From positions 1,445,001-1,509,000 of the forward strand of contig CAWZYM010000331.1 of the NCBI GenBank assembly GCA_963966185.1: a stretch of DNA of 64,000 bases. Direction: 5' to 3'. Each line of letters opens with the position of its first letter. The first letter of the stretch is position 1. Below are positions 62,801 to 64,000 of this stretch, in pieces. Made by a program: the position numbers and the translations under genes. This DNA comes from Rhabditoides inermis (Eukaryota > Nematoda > Chromadorea > Rhabditida > Rhabditidae). A model generated the notes under the pieces. That model saw nothing but the letters and a program-made list of their open reading frames with translations. It ran no database searches and had not been told where the DNA came from.

Positions 62801-64000
62801 GCTTGGCGCGAGATGCACATGTCTCACATATGCAAATGTTAACCATTTTTAATTCATAACACTGACAGACACGCAGTGGGATTTTGCCATTCAACTCGAG
62901 GTGACTTCTTAGACATCCCTGAGTCCCGTGGACCATGTTTGCAAAATCCCACTGCTTGGCGCGAGATGCACATGTTTCACGTATGCAAATATTCAACATT
63001 TTTAATTCACAACTCTGACAGACACGCAGTGGGATTTTGCAATTCAACTCGAGGTGACTTCTTAGACATTTCTGAGTCCCGTGGACCATGTTTGCAAAAT
63101 CCCACTGCTTGGCGCGAGATGCACATGTCTCACATTTGCAAATATTAACCATTTTTAATTCATAACACTGACAGACACGCAGTGGGATTTTGCCATTCAA
63201 CTCGAGGTGACTTCTTAGACATCCCTGAGTCTCGTGGACCATGTTTGCTAAATCCTACTGCTTGGCGCGAAATGCACATGTCTCACGTATGCAAATATTC
63301 AAAAAAATTTAATTCACAACTCTGACAGACACGCAGTGGGATTTTGCAAATCAACTCGAGGTGACTTCTTAGACATCCCTGAATCTCGTGGACCATGTTT
63401 GCAAAATCCTACTGCTTGGCGCGAAATGCACATGTCTCACGTATGCAAATATTCAACATTTTTAATTCACAATTCTGACACACACGCAGTGGGATTTTGC
63501 CATTCAACTCGAGGTGACTTCTTAGACATCCCTGAGTCTCGTGGACCATGTTTGCAAAATCCCACTGCTTGGCGCGAGATGCACATGTTTCACGTATGCA
63601 AATATTCAACATTTTTAATTCACAACTCTGACAGACACGCAGTGGGATTTTGCAATTCAACTCGAGGTGACTTCTTAGACATTTCTGAGTCCCGTGGACC
63701 ATGTTTGCAAAATCCTACTGCTTGGCGCGAAATGCACATGTCTCACGTATGCAAATATTCAACATTTTTAATTCACAATTCTGACACACACGCAGTGGGA
63801 TTTTGCCATTCAACTCGAGGTGACTTCTTAGACATCCCTGAGTCTCGTGGACCATGTTTGCAAAATCCCACTGCTTGGCGCGAGATGCACATGTTTCACG
63901 TATGCAAATATTCAACATTTTTAATTCACAACTCTGACAGACACGCAGTGGGATTTTGCAATTCAACTCGAGGTGACTTCTTAGACATTTCTGAGTCCCG
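59864..64000. repeat. 153-bp satellite array C, copy 5 (at least 27 monomers)
   Basis: The longest C array in view. The right part (about 61,600-64,000) is organised as 306-bp dimers: one monomer with ttttgccattcaac and tgtttcacgtatg, one with ttttgcaattcaac, atttctgag and cacatatg (compare 62570 and 62876; 63409 and 63715). A short monomer fragment interrupts the order at about 61060-61090 (gcaaattttcgtatgcaaaaaagagtcccg). Confidence 0.92.

Larger units (their letters stand above)
58503..64000 (+). repeat. Macrosatellite copy 5 (B and C only; cut by window end)
   Basis: B 58503-59863 and C from 59864 to the end of the window. It mixes variants: CATAAGCGGG promoter and intact PDLDQDY as in copies 2 and 3, but HRWSDLEN in the ORF and the C start as in copies 1 and 4. 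Confidence 0.9.

Overview
The window is nuclear DNA of an animal, most probably a nematode. Its split genes have GT-AG introns, it is rich in SINEs, LINEs, MITEs and satellites, and it carries a nine-exon seven-transmembrane receptor that reads like the nematode-restricted serpentine receptor class X (Srx) family. No database search was possible, so family names come from motifs read by eye.

Left third (1-16,000), gene-bearing. Positions 188-1149 (+) hold the 3' end of the spliceosomal cyclophilin gene CWC27. It converges on a 16-exon minus-strand gene (7325-1501) whose reconstructed 681-aa product has three pairs of C2H2-type zinc fingers, each pair built from the same three-exon module. Intron 4 of that gene is filled by a composite foldback element (5030-6577). 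About 5 kb of AT-rich, apparently gene-free DNA follows, with two tRNA-like remnants. The Srx-like receptor (12301-15950, +) carries a 490-bp hAT-type MITE in intron 1, a local duplication in intron 4 and a tRNA-derived SINE in intron 7.

Middle (16,000-21,560), a graveyard of mobile elements. It contains CR1-like non-LTR retrotransposon pieces on the minus strand, a short coiled-coil ORF that may be the start of a retroelement ORF1, and a decayed ISWI-like SNF2 ATPase fragment interrupted by a 660-bp terminal-inverted-repeat element.

Right two thirds (21,563-64,000), one macrosatellite. The unit (about 5.7-10.9 kb, five copies, the last cut by the window end) is ordered B-C-D-A. B is a 1.35-kb cassette with a TATA-like promoter region, a retroelement ORF1-like reading frame and two AATAAA signals. 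C is an array of 153-bp satellite monomers. D is a 9-bp minisatellite from 0.28 to 6.4 kb long whose + strand is almost free of G. A is a 1.3-kb spacer with an internal duplication. Copies are nearly identical, so amplification is recent. Copies 1 and 4 share one set of variants, 2 and 3 another, and copy 5 is a mosaic. Copy 3 is scrambled by an inverted duplication (41,031-43,124) and a nearly perfect 2-kb palindrome (43,578-45,558). The very long reading frames in C and D follow from repeat periods divisible by three and are not treated as genes.
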